Shown: positions 52,196 to 60,999, counted from the first letter of the stretch. The stretch: DNA of 64,000 bases from Azophilus sp965220425 (GCA_965220425.1 OZ244830.1:620001-684000), one strand, 5' to 3'. Translations and numbers: made by a program. The notes: generated by a model not told the origin, from the sequence alone.

Positions 52196-53521
52196 TCAGG
52201 AGCGCCGCGGGCCGCGTTTCTCGGTTTTCCTGCGTGGGATACCCAGCCGCTGGCGCCGTTCCCACAGGCTCTTGCGACTGATCCCCAGCCTTTCCGCCAG
52301 CTCCGTCTCGGTCAGATGGTCCTCGTTCTCCCGTACGAAACGGACGAAGTACTCTTCAAGCGAAACGTTCCCGGAACCGGCACGCGATTCTTCCAGTTGC
52401 TCCGGTGCGCGGGGTTCGATGGCGAGAAGACCGCTCTCGATCTCGCTGCCGTCGCACAGTATCGCGGCCCGCTCGATCACGTTCTCCAGTTCGCGGACGT
52501 TCCCTGGCCAGCGGTAGGAGGCGATTGCATCCCTGGCGCTCGCCGCAAGCTCGGGCCGTGCTTTTCCGAGCAGGCTGGAGACCTGGGTGAGAATGTATTC
52601 GGCGAGTTCCAGAATATCCCGGTCCCGGTCCCGGAGCGGCGGTATGGCGAGGAACACCACGTTCAGCCGATAGTAGAGATCGTCCCGGAACCTGCCGTTT
52701 TCCGTGAGTTGCTTCAGATCGAGATGCGACGTTGCCACAACCCTGACACTCAACGGCGGTCCGGATTCCGGACCGGATGACCGCGTCTCGCTGTTCGCCA
52801 GGAAGTGCACCATGCGGGCCTGAGCGGGCAGCGGCAATTCCCCGACTTCATCGAGAAACAGCGTACCGCCGTCGGCGGCTTCGATAAGGCCGCCGCTGCC
52901 GCCGGTCGCCGCGTCGCCATGGCCGAACAGTTCCTGTTCGATCAACGGCTCCGGTATGGCGGCACAGTTGACTGTGATCAGCGGCGCCCGGCTGCGGCGG
53001 CTGCCGGCGTGCAGGGCCCGGGCGACCAACTCCTTGCCGGTTCCGAGTTCGCCCTCGATGAGTACGGTTGCGTCCGTGGGGGCGACCTTGTCGATACGGT
53101 TCTTGAGGTCGCGCATGGCCTCGCTCGAGCCGATCATGGGGAACGGCTGTCCGGCGCCGTCGGCAGGACCTGAATCGTGAGCGTGAACGGACAGCGCCTC
53201 ATTCACCGAGGCGAGCAGTTCATGGGCGCGGGCGGGCGCCGCCAGGTAATCGGCCGCGCCGAGCTTCATGGCGCGAACGGCCTGACGGACATCCGCGTTG
53301 CGGTCGAGGACGATCAGCGGCCTGGCGGCCAGCCGGCGCAACGCCTCCGCTCGATCGAGAATGCCAGGCCCGGCAACAACGCCATCGATCCCGGACAGGT
53401 CCCGATCTGCCGGGATCTCGCCCGGATCGACCCGAATGACGTTGAAGCCGGCGTGCTCAAGCACCCGCGCGAGGGATTCCCGATGGTCGGGGTCGCCTTC
53501 GATCAGCAACAAATCGGCCAT
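52196..53521 (-). CDS. NtrC/CbrB-type regulator with degenerate receiver and no GAFTGA loop
   Basis: The 441-residue protein has receiver (1-120), AAA+ (about 140-375) and Fis-type HTH (TETELAERLGISRKSLWERR) domains. The AAA+ core has Walker A IEGELGTGKELVARALHAG, Walker B GGTLFLDEVGELPL and the R-finger region RFRDDLYYRLNVVFLAIPPL. The receiver lacks the phospho-acceptor (VVAGPGIL, Gly 51 where Asp is expected) and the K of the KP motif (LAAPARA). The sigma-54-contacting GAFTGA loop is replaced by ATGGSGG. Position between gluQ and pcnB equals Pseudomonas cbrB, but cbrA is absent. It probably does not activate sigma-54 in the normal way. Confidence 0.88.
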   Translation of the reverse strand: MADLLLIEGDPDHRESLARVLEHAGFNVIRVDPGEIPADRDLSGIDGVVAGPGILDRAEALRRLAARPLIVLDRNADVRQAVRAMKLGAADYLAAPARAHELLASVNEALSVHAHDSGPADGAGQPFPMIGSSEAMRDLKNRIDKVAPTDATVLIEGELGTGKELVARALHAGSRRSRAPLITVNCAAIPEPLIEQELFGHGDAATGGSGGLIEAADGGTLFLDEVGELPLPAQARMVHFLANSETRSSGPESGPPLSVRVVATSHLDLKQLTENGRFRDDLYYRLNVVFLAIPPLRDRDRDILELAEYILTQVSSLLGKARPELAASARDAIASYRWPGNVRELENVIERAAILCDGSEIESGLLAIEPRAPEQLEESRAGSGNVSLEEYFVRFVRENEDHLTETELAERLGISRKSLWERRQRLGIPRRKTEKRGPRRS

Positions 53522-53550
53522 GGGCGCATGGTAGCAAACGCCGATGCGGG

Positions 53551-53715
53551 CTAGTGCTCCGTCAAGCCAAAATCTACGGGTAGGCGCATGGGATTTTTGG
53601 TTCCTGGCAAGGCGCGACGCCGCCGCATGGCAGGCCCCATGCAAGGAGGAGTAACGCAGTCAGGGGCCAAAAAGACCCGCGAATACCCGTAGATTTTGGC
53701 TTGACGGAGCACTAG
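53551..53715. mobile_element. MITE-like inverted-repeat element at a CTAG site (165 bp)
   Basis: CTAGTGCTCCGTCAAGCCAA and onward for about 30 bases (53551-53580) is repeated inverted at 53686-53715 without mismatch. CTAG is at each end, as at 31393. The core contains GGCAAGGCGCGACGCCGCCG, similar to parts of the other two elements. Its right CTAG supplies the stop codon of gluQ, and its left end touches a solitary end (GATGCGGGCTAG) of the larger element. Confidence 0.75.
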
Positions 53716-54590
53716 ACACCTCGGCGCGGGTAGTCGGGCTCGACAACGTGATCGTTGGCGGGGATCCGGTCCAGGCGCCATTGTCCGACCGCCCAGTTCA
53801 GCAGCCCTTCGAGATCGGCGTCGGCCGGATGATTCAGCCCCAGGAGGCCCAGGCAGATGCGGATGTTCGCCAATGGGATGGAGGAGTCTACCGGTCGGGC
53901 GCCCGTCTGCTTGGAGAGCTTCTGACCGGTCTGGTTGACGATTAGCGGAAGGTGGGCGTAACGCGGGTGAGAACGCTCGAGCAGCGTCATGAGATGAATC
54001 TGACGGGGGGTGTTTTCCAAGAGATCGCGCCCGCGAACCACTCTGGCAATCTCGGGCCCGCTGTCGTCCAATGCCGTGGCCAACGGGTAGGCGACGATTC
54101 CATCGCGCCGCTTCACGATGAAGTCGCCGACGGCGAGTCGTAGCGGGGTAACCTGCTCGCCCTGAAGAAGGTCTGCGAACTGCGGGGCAGCGTCCTCGAC
54201 CCGGACGCGAACGGCGGCGCCGCGGACCGGTGTGGTTCGCGTCCGGCAGGTGCCGGGATAGACAGGCACGTGGCGCAGTTCCCGGCGTGAGCAGGTGCAG
54301 TAGTAAAGGCAGCCCCGGGCATTCAGCTCAAACAGCGCACTTCGGTACGCGGCGAGCCGCGCGCTCTGCCGCCGGACGGACCCGTCCCAGTGCAATCCGT
54401 GGTTTTCCAGCGTGCGAAGTATGCTCGTCTCGGCTCCGGGATCGGTGCGCGGCTCGTCGAGATCGTCCATCCGGACCAACCAATCGTGGTTACGCGAACG
54501 CGCATCCAGAAAACTGGCCAGAGCCACGTACAGCGAGCCGAGGTGCAGGGGACCCGTCGGCGATGGTGCGAATCGCCCGGCCCTGCGCAT
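53712..54590 (-). CDS. gluQ: Glutamyl-Q tRNA(Asp) synthetase
   Basis: GluQ-RS (292 residues) attaches glutamate to queuosine 34 of tRNA-Asp. It is a truncated GluRS lacking the anticodon domain: GRFAPSPTGPLHLGSLYVAL (HIGH-like), RMDDLDEPRTDP, the zinc site CTCSRREL and YPGTC, RGRDLLENTPRQIHLMTLLE, and QKLSKQTGARP (KMSKS-like). It follows dksA, the conserved dksA-gluQ operon. The stop TAG lies within the CTAG of an inverted-repeat element, so the last few residues (DYPRRGV) may not be native. Confidence 0.95.
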   Translation of the reverse strand: MRRAGRFAPSPTGPLHLGSLYVALASFLDARSRNHDWLVRMDDLDEPRTDPGAETSILRTLENHGLHWDGSVRRQSARLAAYRSALFELNARGCLYYCTCSRRELRHVPVYPGTCRTRTTPVRGAAVRVRVEDAAPQFADLLQGEQVTPLRLAVGDFIVKRRDGIVAYPLATALDDSGPEIARVVRGRDLLENTPRQIHLMTLLERSHPRYAHLPLIVNQTGQKLSKQTGARPVDSSIPLANIRICLGLLGLNHPADADLEGLLNWAVGQWRLDRIPANDHVVEPDYPRRGV

Positions 54591-54629
54591 GTCAGCGACG
54601 GGGTGGCGAGGTGTGTTTGCGGGGTGCGG

Positions 54630-55067
54630 TCAACCGTGCAGTTGCCGTTCCTTGATCTCGTCGAGTGACTTGCAATCGACGCATTGGGTTGCCGTCGGCC
54701 TCGCTTCGAGGCGCCGCAGGCCGATCTCCACGCCACAGGTGTCGCAGTAACCGTAGTCTTCCTGGTCGAGCCGCTCGATGGTGCGATCGATTTTCTTGAT
54801 CAGCTTGCGTTCCCGATCCCGGGTACGCAGTTCGATGCTGAACTCTTCCTCCTGGGTGGCGCGATCGGCCGGATCCGGAAAGCTGCCGGCTTCGTCCTGC
54901 ATGTGATGAACGGTCCGGTCGACCTCTTCCATGAGATCGACTCGCCAGCGGTTGAGGATGTGGCGAAAATGCCTGAGCTGGTCGTGGCTCATGTAGATTT
55001 CGTCCTGACCCAGGTGGTAGGGCTTGAAATTTCTGAAGGGGGAGTCGTTCGCGCCGTCGTTCTTCAT
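54630..55067 (-). CDS. dksA: RNA polymerase-binding transcription factor DksA
   Basis: DksA (145 residues) enters the polymerase secondary channel and works with ppGpp in stringent control. It has the coiled-coil tip motif DPADRATQEEEFSIELRTRD (D-x-x-D-x-A) and a four-cysteine zinc finger (CDTC and CVDC). ATG 55067 has AGGA six bases upstream; ATG 55088 is the alternative. It is divergent from the aminotransferase gene and starts the dksA-gluQ operon. Confidence 0.97.
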   Translation of the reverse strand: MKNDGANDSPFRNFKPYHLGQDEIYMSHDQLRHFRHILNRWRVDLMEEVDRTVHHMQDEAGSFPDPADRATQEEEFSIELRTRDRERKLIKKIDRTIERLDQEDYGYCDTCGVEIGLRRLEARPTATQCVDCKSLDEIKERQLHG

Positions 55068-55226
55068 GCTTCGTCCTGTTGACTCCATGTGCTCTAATCC
55101 CTGCGCTGCCTGGTCCATGCACATCCGCCGCCTCGGGGGCCGGGCGGGGTGATTCGAGGGGCGCGTAAGCTACCAGAAGAGAATTACGTTGACCATACAG
55201 GCCAGAAAAGATTTTTCGGAGGGGGT

Positions 55227-56396
55227 ATGCCGTCTGCGCGCATGGCACGAATCTCGCCGTTCAGGGTGATGGAACTGATGGAACGGGCGGAGCAGTTGGA
55301 GGCTCTTGGGCGTCGCGTGGTGCATTTCGAGGTGGGCGAGCCGGACTTCCCCACGGCACGGCCCATCGTTGAAGCGGGGCGCAGGGCGCTGGCCGAAGGC
55401 CGGACGAAGTATACCCATGCACTCGGAATTCGGGACCTGCGGGAAGCGATTGCGAGAGACTACCGGGAGCGTCTGGGCATCGACATTTCTCCGAGCCGGA
55501 TCGCGGTGACGTCCGGCGCCAGCGGTGGGCTGCTGTTGCTCAGCGCGCTGCTGCTCGATTCGGGCCGGGGTTTGTTGATCGGCGATCCCGGCTATCCGTG
55601 CAACGAGGCATTCATTCATGTGGTGGGTGGATATCCCCGGCGCGTCCCACTTCGACCCGAAGCGGGCTATGTGCCGGAAGTAGAGGACCTGGCGCCGGCC
55701 TGGCGGAAGGAATCCCAGGGGCTCCTGCTCGCTTCTCCGGCCAATCCAACGGGGTCCGTGATCGACAAACCCCAACTCGAGGCACTCGCCGGTTTCGTCC
55801 GCGAGCGCAATGCCTTCTTCATTCTGGATGAAATCTATCAGGGTTTGACTTACGGCGACGAGCCGGGCGCCCGGACAGGCCTGGCGGTGGATGACGGACT
55901 GTTTGTGCTCAACAGCTTCTCGAAATATTTCGGCATGACCGGCTGGCGCCTGGGGTGGATCGTCGTCCCGGAAGAATACATGCGGCCTGTCGAGCGGCTG
56001 GCGCAGAACCTGTTCATATCGCCATCGAGCGTCGCGCAGCACGCTGCCCTCGCGGCGTTCTCCCCGGAAGCCATGCGCCTTCACGAAGAGCGGCGGCAGC
56101 GTTTCGACGCGCGTCGAGCCAGGCTGCTGGCCGGCCTGGAAGATCTCGGATTCAAGGTGCCCGCCAGGCCGGGCGGGGCATTCTACCTGTACGTTGACGT
56201 ATCCGGTACCGGCATGGATTCCCACGACTTCTGCTGGCGCCTGATCGACGAGTTTCAGGTCGCGGTCACGCCGGGAGTCGACTTCGGCGCGAATTCCCCG
56301 GAGCGCTTCGTGCGATTCGCGTATACCACCGACGATGACTCGATCGCGTTGGGGATCGAGCGGATCGGCCGTGCGCTCGCTGCGTGGGGCGCATGA
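55227..56396 (+). CDS. PLP-dependent aminotransferase, class I/II
   Basis: The 389-residue protein (ATG 55227 behind GGAGGGGG) is a fold-type I aminotransferase. PLP contacts are present: TSGASGGLLLLSALLLDSGR, LASPANPTGSVI (Asn), FFILDEIYQGLTYG (Asp, Tyr) and the Schiff-base lysine in LNSFSKYFGMTGWRLGWIVV; the C-terminal carboxylate-binding Arg is in ERFVRFAYTT. In Pseudomonas a similar aminotransferase gene adjoins dksA. Substrate is not determined; aspartate or aromatic/branched amino acids are all possible. Its TGA overlaps the sfsA ATG. Confidence 0.93.
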   Translation: MPSARMARISPFRVMELMERAEQLEALGRRVVHFEVGEPDFPTARPIVEAGRRALAEGRTKYTHALGIRDLREAIARDYRERLGIDISPSRIAVTSGASGGLLLLSALLLDSGRGLLIGDPGYPCNEAFIHVVGGYPRRVPLRPEAGYVPEVEDLAPAWRKESQGLLLASPANPTGSVIDKPQLEALAGFVRERNAFFILDEIYQGLTYGDEPGARTGLAVDDGLFVLNSFSKYFGMTGWRLGWIVVPEEYMRPVERLAQNLFISPSSVAQHAALAAFSPEAMRLHEERRQRFDARRARLLAGLEDLGFKVPARPGGAFYLYVDVSGTGMDSHDFCWRLIDEFQVAVTPGVDFGANSPERFVRFAYTTDDDSIALGIERIGRALAAWGA

Positions 56397-57136
56397 TCTT
56401 TCCCGCGCCGCTCGTTCGGGGGCGGCTCCTTAGACGATACAAGCGCTTTCTGGCGGATGTTGAAATGCCAGGGGGCGAGGTGCTCACCGTTCACTGCCCC
56501 AATACCGGCGCCATGACGGGCTGCAGCCGGCCGGGCAGTGACGTCTGGCTGTCGGAATCGGCGAATGCGCGCCGCAAGTACGGGTACACGCTGGAGATCG
56601 TCGCCACGGGCGAACATCTCGTGTGCGTCAACACGGCGCGGGCCAATCAGATCGTCTGGGAAGGGCTGAATTCGGGTTCTGTTCCACCCCTGTCCGGTTA
56701 TGGGGAGTTACGGCGGGAACCTTCTCTTCCGGGTGGAGGGGGACGGCTCGATTTCCTCCTTGCGGACCCGCGCAAGGAAAGTTGCTACGTTGAGGTAAAG
56801 AGCCTGACCCTGGGGCTGGAAGCCGGATACGGCGCCTTTCCCGATGCGGTGAGCGAGCGCGCATTGCGGCACGTCCGGGAGTTGATCCGCTGTCGCGAGG
56901 AACGGGGAGCGCGCGCCGTGCTGTTTTTCTGTGTGATGCACACGGGCGTGCGTATCGCGACGACCGCGGACGACATTCAACCCGCCTACGGGGAAATGGT
57001 CCGGCAGGCGATGGATTCCGGCGTGGAAGTTCTTGCCTGGGGGTCTGCAATCGGGGCGACAGAGATGCACTTGACCGCGGAACTCCCATTCGTGAGCCCT
57101 AACCCGCATATTTCACCAAGCCGCTTATCCAGATGA
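56393..57136 (+). CDS. sfsA: SfsA family protein with repeat-derived C-terminal end
   Basis: ATG 56393 overlaps the aminotransferase stop (ATGA). The 247-residue protein has the SfsA core: LVRGRLLRRYKRFLADVEMP, VHCPNTGAMTGCSRPGSDVW, RLDFLLADPRKESCYVEVKS, FPDAVSERALRHVRELI and VLFFCVMHTGVRIATTADDI. SfsA proteins carry an OB-like N-terminus and a nuclease-like C-terminal domain; their role is unclear (sugar fermentation stimulation). After ELPFVSP the frame runs 12 more codons into palindromic element copy E (NPHISPSRLSR), so the native stop has been lost to the insertion. Confidence 0.92.
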   Translation: MIFPAPLVRGRLLRRYKRFLADVEMPGGEVLTVHCPNTGAMTGCSRPGSDVWLSESANARRKYGYTLEIVATGEHLVCVNTARANQIVWEGLNSGSVPPLSGYGELRREPSLPGGGGRLDFLLADPRKESCYVEVKSLTLGLEAGYGAFPDAVSERALRHVRELIRCREERGARAVLFFCVMHTGVRIATTADDIQPAYGEMVRQAMDSGVEVLAWGSAIGATEMHLTAELPFVSPNPHISPSRLSR

Positions 57137-57347
57137 CGAATTCCATTTGATTTTGCTCACATTTGTTGCACTGTTCGGCTTTCTGTCGTGGTACAAACTG
57201 CGCTGGCCACGCCCTCGCTGGTCTTTTGCCCGTGTGCGCGCACGTGCTCCCTCCACCATAGGCGTGGCTATGATTCCGGTCGCGAGCACGCGCAAACGGG
57301 CAAAATCCTGCGCGATCATCGCGGCCCTTGGTGAAATATGCGGGCTA
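57100..57347 (+). repeat. Palindromic intergenic element, copy E (248 bp, tandem with F)
   Basis: It runs from TAACCCGCATATTTCACCAAG to CTTGGTGAAATATGCGGGCTA. It lacks the 50-base module, showing the base form with TTTTGCCCGTGTGCGCGCAC pairing with GCGCAAACGGGCAAAA across the centre. The left end lies inside the sfsA frame. Confidence 0.85.
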
Positions 57348-57612
57348 GCCCGCATATTTCACCAAGCCGCTTGTCGAGTTGACGAATGTCTTTTGATTTC
57401 ACTCACCTTTATTGCACTTTTCGGCTTTCTATCGCGTTACAAACCGCGCTGGCCGCGCCCTCGCTGGTCTTTTGCCCGTATGCGCGCACATGCTCCCTAC
57501 ACCATAGGCGTGGCTATGATTCCGGTCACGAGCACGCGCATACGGGCAAAATCCTGCGCGATCATCGCGGCCCCTGGTGCAATATGCGGGCTAGCCCGCA
57601 TATTGCACCAAC
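57346..57612 (+). repeat. Palindromic intergenic element, copy F plus a solitary end (tandem with E)
   Basis: Copy F (57346-57593) follows E directly; the junction reads GCGGGCTAGCCCGC, so the two share one CTAG. At 57592-57612 another left end begins (TAGCCCGCATATTGCACCAA) and stops, giving a third partial unit. No gene lies in 57137-57674. Confidence 0.85.
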
Positions 57613-57674
57613 TTGCTGCTGCTGAAGCCGCGCGATAATTCCCTGGCGCCTGCTGCTGCCGGTGAATGTGACGT

Positions 57675-58694
57675 CTATACACCGCTTGGCGATTGAGGAT
57701 GGCGGGACTGCTTGAAGGCGAGCATCACCTGCCGGTAATGCTCGATTCGCCGCAGGCGGGCACCGTAGTGTTGCACCAGTGTCGCCGCGGCGAAATTGCC
57801 GAGTTTCGCCGCGACTGGAGCCTCCATGCCGTTCGCCCATCCGTAGAGGCAGGCTCCGGCGTACATGTCGCCGGCGCCGTTTGTATCCCGGGCCGTCACC
57901 TCATAGCCTGGTACGGTCACGCTCCGGCCGTTCGTCACGGTCATGCTGCCACGACGGCCCAGTGTCACATTGCAGGTGCGGGCGATGTCTTTCAACTGGG
58001 CGATCGCGATATCGAGGCGGTCGCTCCCCGCCCAGGTCAGCGCCTCTTCTTCGTTGCAGAAAAGGTAGTTCACGCCGTTCCCGAGAAGTTGCTCGAGATT
58101 GTCCCGGAACAGCGTCACGATGCTGGGATCCGACATGCTCACCGCTGTGGCCACGCCGTGCTCTTCCGCGAATTGCCGGCATGCCGACGCGGCTTCCAGT
58201 CCGGCCGGAGAAGAACTGAGATAACCTTCGACGTAGAAAATCCGGGAGTTTGACAGCGCGGATTCGTCGATTTCCGCGGCGCCCAGCGCGCTCGACACCC
58301 CCAGAAAGGTACTCATTGTCCGTTCCGCGTCGTCCGTGACCAGAACGAGACAGCGCCCGGACTTGCCGATAGCCGCAGCGGCGCCCGGGTTGGTGTCGAT
58401 ACCGAATTCCGCCATGTTGTCCAGAAAAAAGCGGCCCGTTTCATCGTCGGCGACCTTGCAGGAATAGTATCCCTGGCCGCCGAATCCCTGGACGGCGACG
58501 ACCGTGTTGGCCGCCGAGCCGCCGCTGCTCCGTTCGGGTCTGAACTCGGAAAGATCCTCCACCAGGGTGACGATGCGCTCCTCGTCGACCAGGGTCATGT
58601 GACCTTTTGCGATCCCGCGGCTCGCCAGGAAGGCGTCGTCGACGCGGTATTCCATGTCCACTAGGGCATTGCCCAGTCCGTAGACGTCGTACAT
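57675..58694 (-). CDS. PfkB family carbohydrate/nucleoside kinase (adenosine kinase-like)
   Basis: The 339-residue protein is a ribokinase-fold kinase. It shows YDVYGLGNALVDMEYRVDD, GHMTLVDEERIVTLVEDL, the PfkB signature 1 region SSGGSAANTVVAVQGFGGQG and signature 2 ARDTNGAGDMYAGACLYGW with the catalytic aspartate in GAGD. The N-terminus resembles bacterial adenosine kinase-like proteins. Substrate is not certain (adenosine, inosine or a sugar). It is isolated between repeat elements, with no clear operon partner. Confidence 0.9.
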   Translation of the reverse strand: MYDVYGLGNALVDMEYRVDDAFLASRGIAKGHMTLVDEERIVTLVEDLSEFRPERSSGGSAANTVVAVQGFGGQGYYSCKVADDETGRFFLDNMAEFGIDTNPGAAAAIGKSGRCLVLVTDDAERTMSTFLGVSSALGAAEIDESALSNSRIFYVEGYLSSSPAGLEAASACRQFAEEHGVATAVSMSDPSIVTLFRDNLEQLLGNGVNYLFCNEEEALTWAGSDRLDIAIAQLKDIARTCNVTLGRRGSMTVTNGRSVTVPGYEVTARDTNGAGDMYAGACLYGWANGMEAPVAAKLGNFAAATLVQHYGARLRRIEHYRQVMLAFKQSRHPQSPSGV

Positions 58695-58712
58695 GTCTCG
58701 ATGCCGTCGCAG

Positions 58713-58823
58713 CTAGGGTCCTGTCACACGTGTTTCTACGCCTTCAGAGCGAGCAGGACGCGCCTTGCCACAGACTCCGTGGGGCACGCTGAAGGCGTAG
58801 AAACACGTGTGACGGGACACCAG
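58713..58823. mobile_element. MITE-like inverted-repeat element at a CTAG site (111 bp)
   Basis: CTAGGGTCCTGTCACACGTG and TTTCTACGCCTTCA are repeated in reverse as TGAAGGCGTAGAAACACGTG and TGACGGGACACCAG. The core has GCGCCTTGCCACAGACTCCG, shared in part with the element at 31393 (GGTCTGTGGCAAGGCGCG). Its right end overlaps the start of palindromic element copy G. Confidence 0.7.
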
Positions 58824-59112
58824 CCCGCATATCTCACCAAGGGCCGCGATGATCGCGCAGGATTTTCTGGTCCACATGCGAGAGGCAAGCCCCTCGCGCT
58901 CCCCCGCTGAGGGCTCCGTGCGCGTGCTCGCGAGCGGAAGCATAGCCCCGCCTATGGTGGAGCGAGCACGTGCGCGCACGCGGGCAAAAGACCAGCGAGG
59001 GCGCGGCCAGCGCAGTCCGTGCCGGGCGGAACCTCCAAAAAGCGAAGGTACCTGATTGAAACGCAATGACATTCAGTGACTCAACAAGCGCCTTGGTGAG
59101 ATATGCGGGCTA
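58820..59112 (-). repeat. Palindromic intergenic element, copy G (293 bp, reverse orientation)
   Basis: This is a near-identical reverse copy of A and C with the 50-base module, bounded by CAGCCCGCATATCTCACCAAG and its complement. Its right end (GCGGGCTA) lies 2 bases before the hemL stop codon position 59115. With the element at 58713 it accounts for most of 58695-59114; no gene is seen there. Confidence 0.85.
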
Positions 59113-59114
59113 AG

Positions 59115-60398
59115 TTACAGGTCGGAAAACGCGCAATCGGCGGCGGCGAGCGTGGCGTCGAGCACGTCCGGTGCGTGGTGCAGGCCGAGGAACCCTGCTT
59201 CGAACGCGCTCGGAGCCAGGTAGACGCCGCGGTTGAGCATCCCATGAAAGAAGCGGTTGAAAGTATCGACGCTCGAATTCGCGACATGGCTGAACTCGGT
59301 GACGTCCTCCGGAGCGTCGAAGAACAGGCTGAACATGCCGCAGGCAAAGTTCACGGTCAGCTTGCAGTTGTGGCGGACGGCCAGTTCCCGGAGACCGTTC
59401 GCAAGCCGTTCGGTGCGCTCTGCCAGCACCGTGTAGAAATCCTCGTCGACCGCTTTCAGCATGGCGATGCCGGCAGCCACGGCCAGGGGATTGCCCGACA
59501 GCGTACCGGCCTGGTAGACCGGTCCGGCGGGCGCGATGTGATCCATGATGTTGGCTGTTCCGCCGAAAGCGCCGATCGGCAGGCCGCCCCCGATGACTTT
59601 GCCCAGGGTCGTCAGGTCCGGCGTGACGCCGTAACGTGCCTGGGCGCCGCCCAGCGCGACGCGAAAACCGGTCATCACCTCATCGAAGATCAGCAGGCTT
59701 CCAGTGCCGGCAGTGATTTCCCGCAACCCTTCCAGAAATCCCGCCACTGGCGGTACGCATCCCATATTGCCGGCCACGGGTTCCAGGATCACCGCGGCGA
59801 TCTGCCCCGGATAAGCGTCGAATGCCCGGCGAACCGCATCGAGGTCGTTGAACGGCAGCGTCAGGGTTTTCGATGCCACGGCATCGGGAACGCCCGGAGA
59901 GTTGGGGATGCCCAGCGTCAGGAGCCCGGACCCGGCCCTGACCAGCAGCGAGTCCGAATGTCCGTGGTAGCAACCATCGAACTTCAGGACGAGATCTCGC
60001 CCGGTGAAGCCCCTGGCGAGTCGAATGGCGGACATCGTCGCCTCCGTGCCGGAGTTGACGAGCCGGACTTTTTCGATGCCCGGCACCATGGAAACGACCA
60101 GCTCCGCAAGTTCGGTCTCCTGTTCGGTCGGAGCGCCGAAACCGAGCGCGCGGCCCGCCTGCGCCTTGATGGCCTCGACGACGCTGCTGTGACGGTGACC
60201 GAGCAGCATCGGTCCCCAGGACGCGACGTAGTCGATGTATCGGTTGCCGTCGACGTCCACAAGGTAGACGCCGTCGCCGGATTCGAAGAAGACCGGGTAG
60301 CCGCCGACACCCCTGAACGCCCGGACCGGAGAATTGACGCCGCCCGGAATGGAACGCGACGCGCGCGCGAACAGGGCCTTGGATTTGCTGCGGTCCAT
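59115..60398 (-). CDS. hemL: Glutamate-1-semialdehyde 2,1-aminomutase
   Basis: HemL (427 residues; E. coli 426) makes 5-aminolevulinate for heme in the C5 pathway. It shows SIPGGVNSPVRAFRGVGGYP, YVASWGPMLLGHRHSSVVEA, RLVNSGTEATMSAIRLARGF, KFDGCYHGHSDSLLVRAGSG, LIFDEVMTGFRVALGGAQAR and the PLP lysine in TTLGKVIGGGLPIGAFGG. It is downstream of hemJ in the same direction, 14 bases apart, forming a heme operon. Element copy G lies directly beyond its stop. Confidence 0.98.
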   Translation of the reverse strand: MDRSKSKALFARASRSIPGGVNSPVRAFRGVGGYPVFFESGDGVYLVDVDGNRYIDYVASWGPMLLGHRHSSVVEAIKAQAGRALGFGAPTEQETELAELVVSMVPGIEKVRLVNSGTEATMSAIRLARGFTGRDLVLKFDGCYHGHSDSLLVRAGSGLLTLGIPNSPGVPDAVASKTLTLPFNDLDAVRRAFDAYPGQIAAVILEPVAGNMGCVPPVAGFLEGLREITAGTGSLLIFDEVMTGFRVALGGAQARYGVTPDLTTLGKVIGGGLPIGAFGGTANIMDHIAPAGPVYQAGTLSGNPLAVAAGIAMLKAVDEDFYTVLAERTERLANGLRELAVRHNCKLTVNFACGMFSLFFDAPEDVTEFSHVANSSVDTFNRFFHGMLNRGVYLAPSAFEAGFLGLHHAPDVLDATLAAADCAFSDL

Positions 60399-60412
60399 GG
60401 GATGCTCCCGAA

Positions 60413-60865
60413 CTAGAACGGTTTTACGACCGCGAGGACGATCACGACGATGAGTGCCGCTGTGGGTATTTCGTTGAACACGCGCAGGAATCTGTCCCCT
60501 TGCGCGGGATTGCCGGCGGCCAGGGTGCGCATGATCCTCATGCAGTAGTGGTGATAACCGATCAACAGTATGACCAGGGCGATTTTTGTCCAGAGCCAGG
60601 CCGCGGCGCGGTGCGCCTGCCACGTCTCCACGAGCGCCCAGATCCCGAAAACCAGGGTGGCGATCATGGCGGGATTCATGATGATCCGGTACAGCCTGGA
60701 CTCCATGACCGCGAAGCGTTCGCGGCTGACCGTATCCGTTGCGGCGCGGTGATAGACGAACAGGCGGGGCAAGTAGAGGAGGCCCGCGAACCAGCACACC
60801 ATGGCGATGACGTGCGCCGCCTTTATCCACAGGTAACCTGCGGAAATTGTTGCGTAATCGGTCAT
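60413..60865 (-). CDS. hemJ: Protoporphyrinogen oxidase HemJ
   Basis: HemJ (150 residues from ATG 60865) is the membrane protoporphyrinogen IX oxidase used by many bacteria lacking HemG/HemY. It has four TM helices; conserved residues include the His in WIKAAHVIAMVCWFAGLLYL, then PRLFVYH, ESRLYRIIMNPAM, and the cytosolic WLWTKIALVILLIGYHHY. It precedes hemL. An open upstream extension to 60985 is not conserved. Confidence 0.93.
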   Translation of the reverse strand: MTDYATISAGYLWIKAAHVIAMVCWFAGLLYLPRLFVYHRAATDTVSRERFAVMESRLYRIIMNPAMIATLVFGIWALVETWQAHRAAAWLWTKIALVILLIGYHHYCMRIMRTLAAGNPAQGDRFLRVFNEIPTAALIVVIVLAVVKPF

Positions 60866-60999
60866 TGATCCGCCTGTCGAGCGCCGGCGTTGCAGTTTAC
60901 AGGCACTTGGAGATTGGAACACCTTGGGGCAGGCAGAGGAGGAGCAACGGCTGATATAGTCGCTGTCCCGTTCCTGGAATCGCAACCGGTTGAGTTGTC

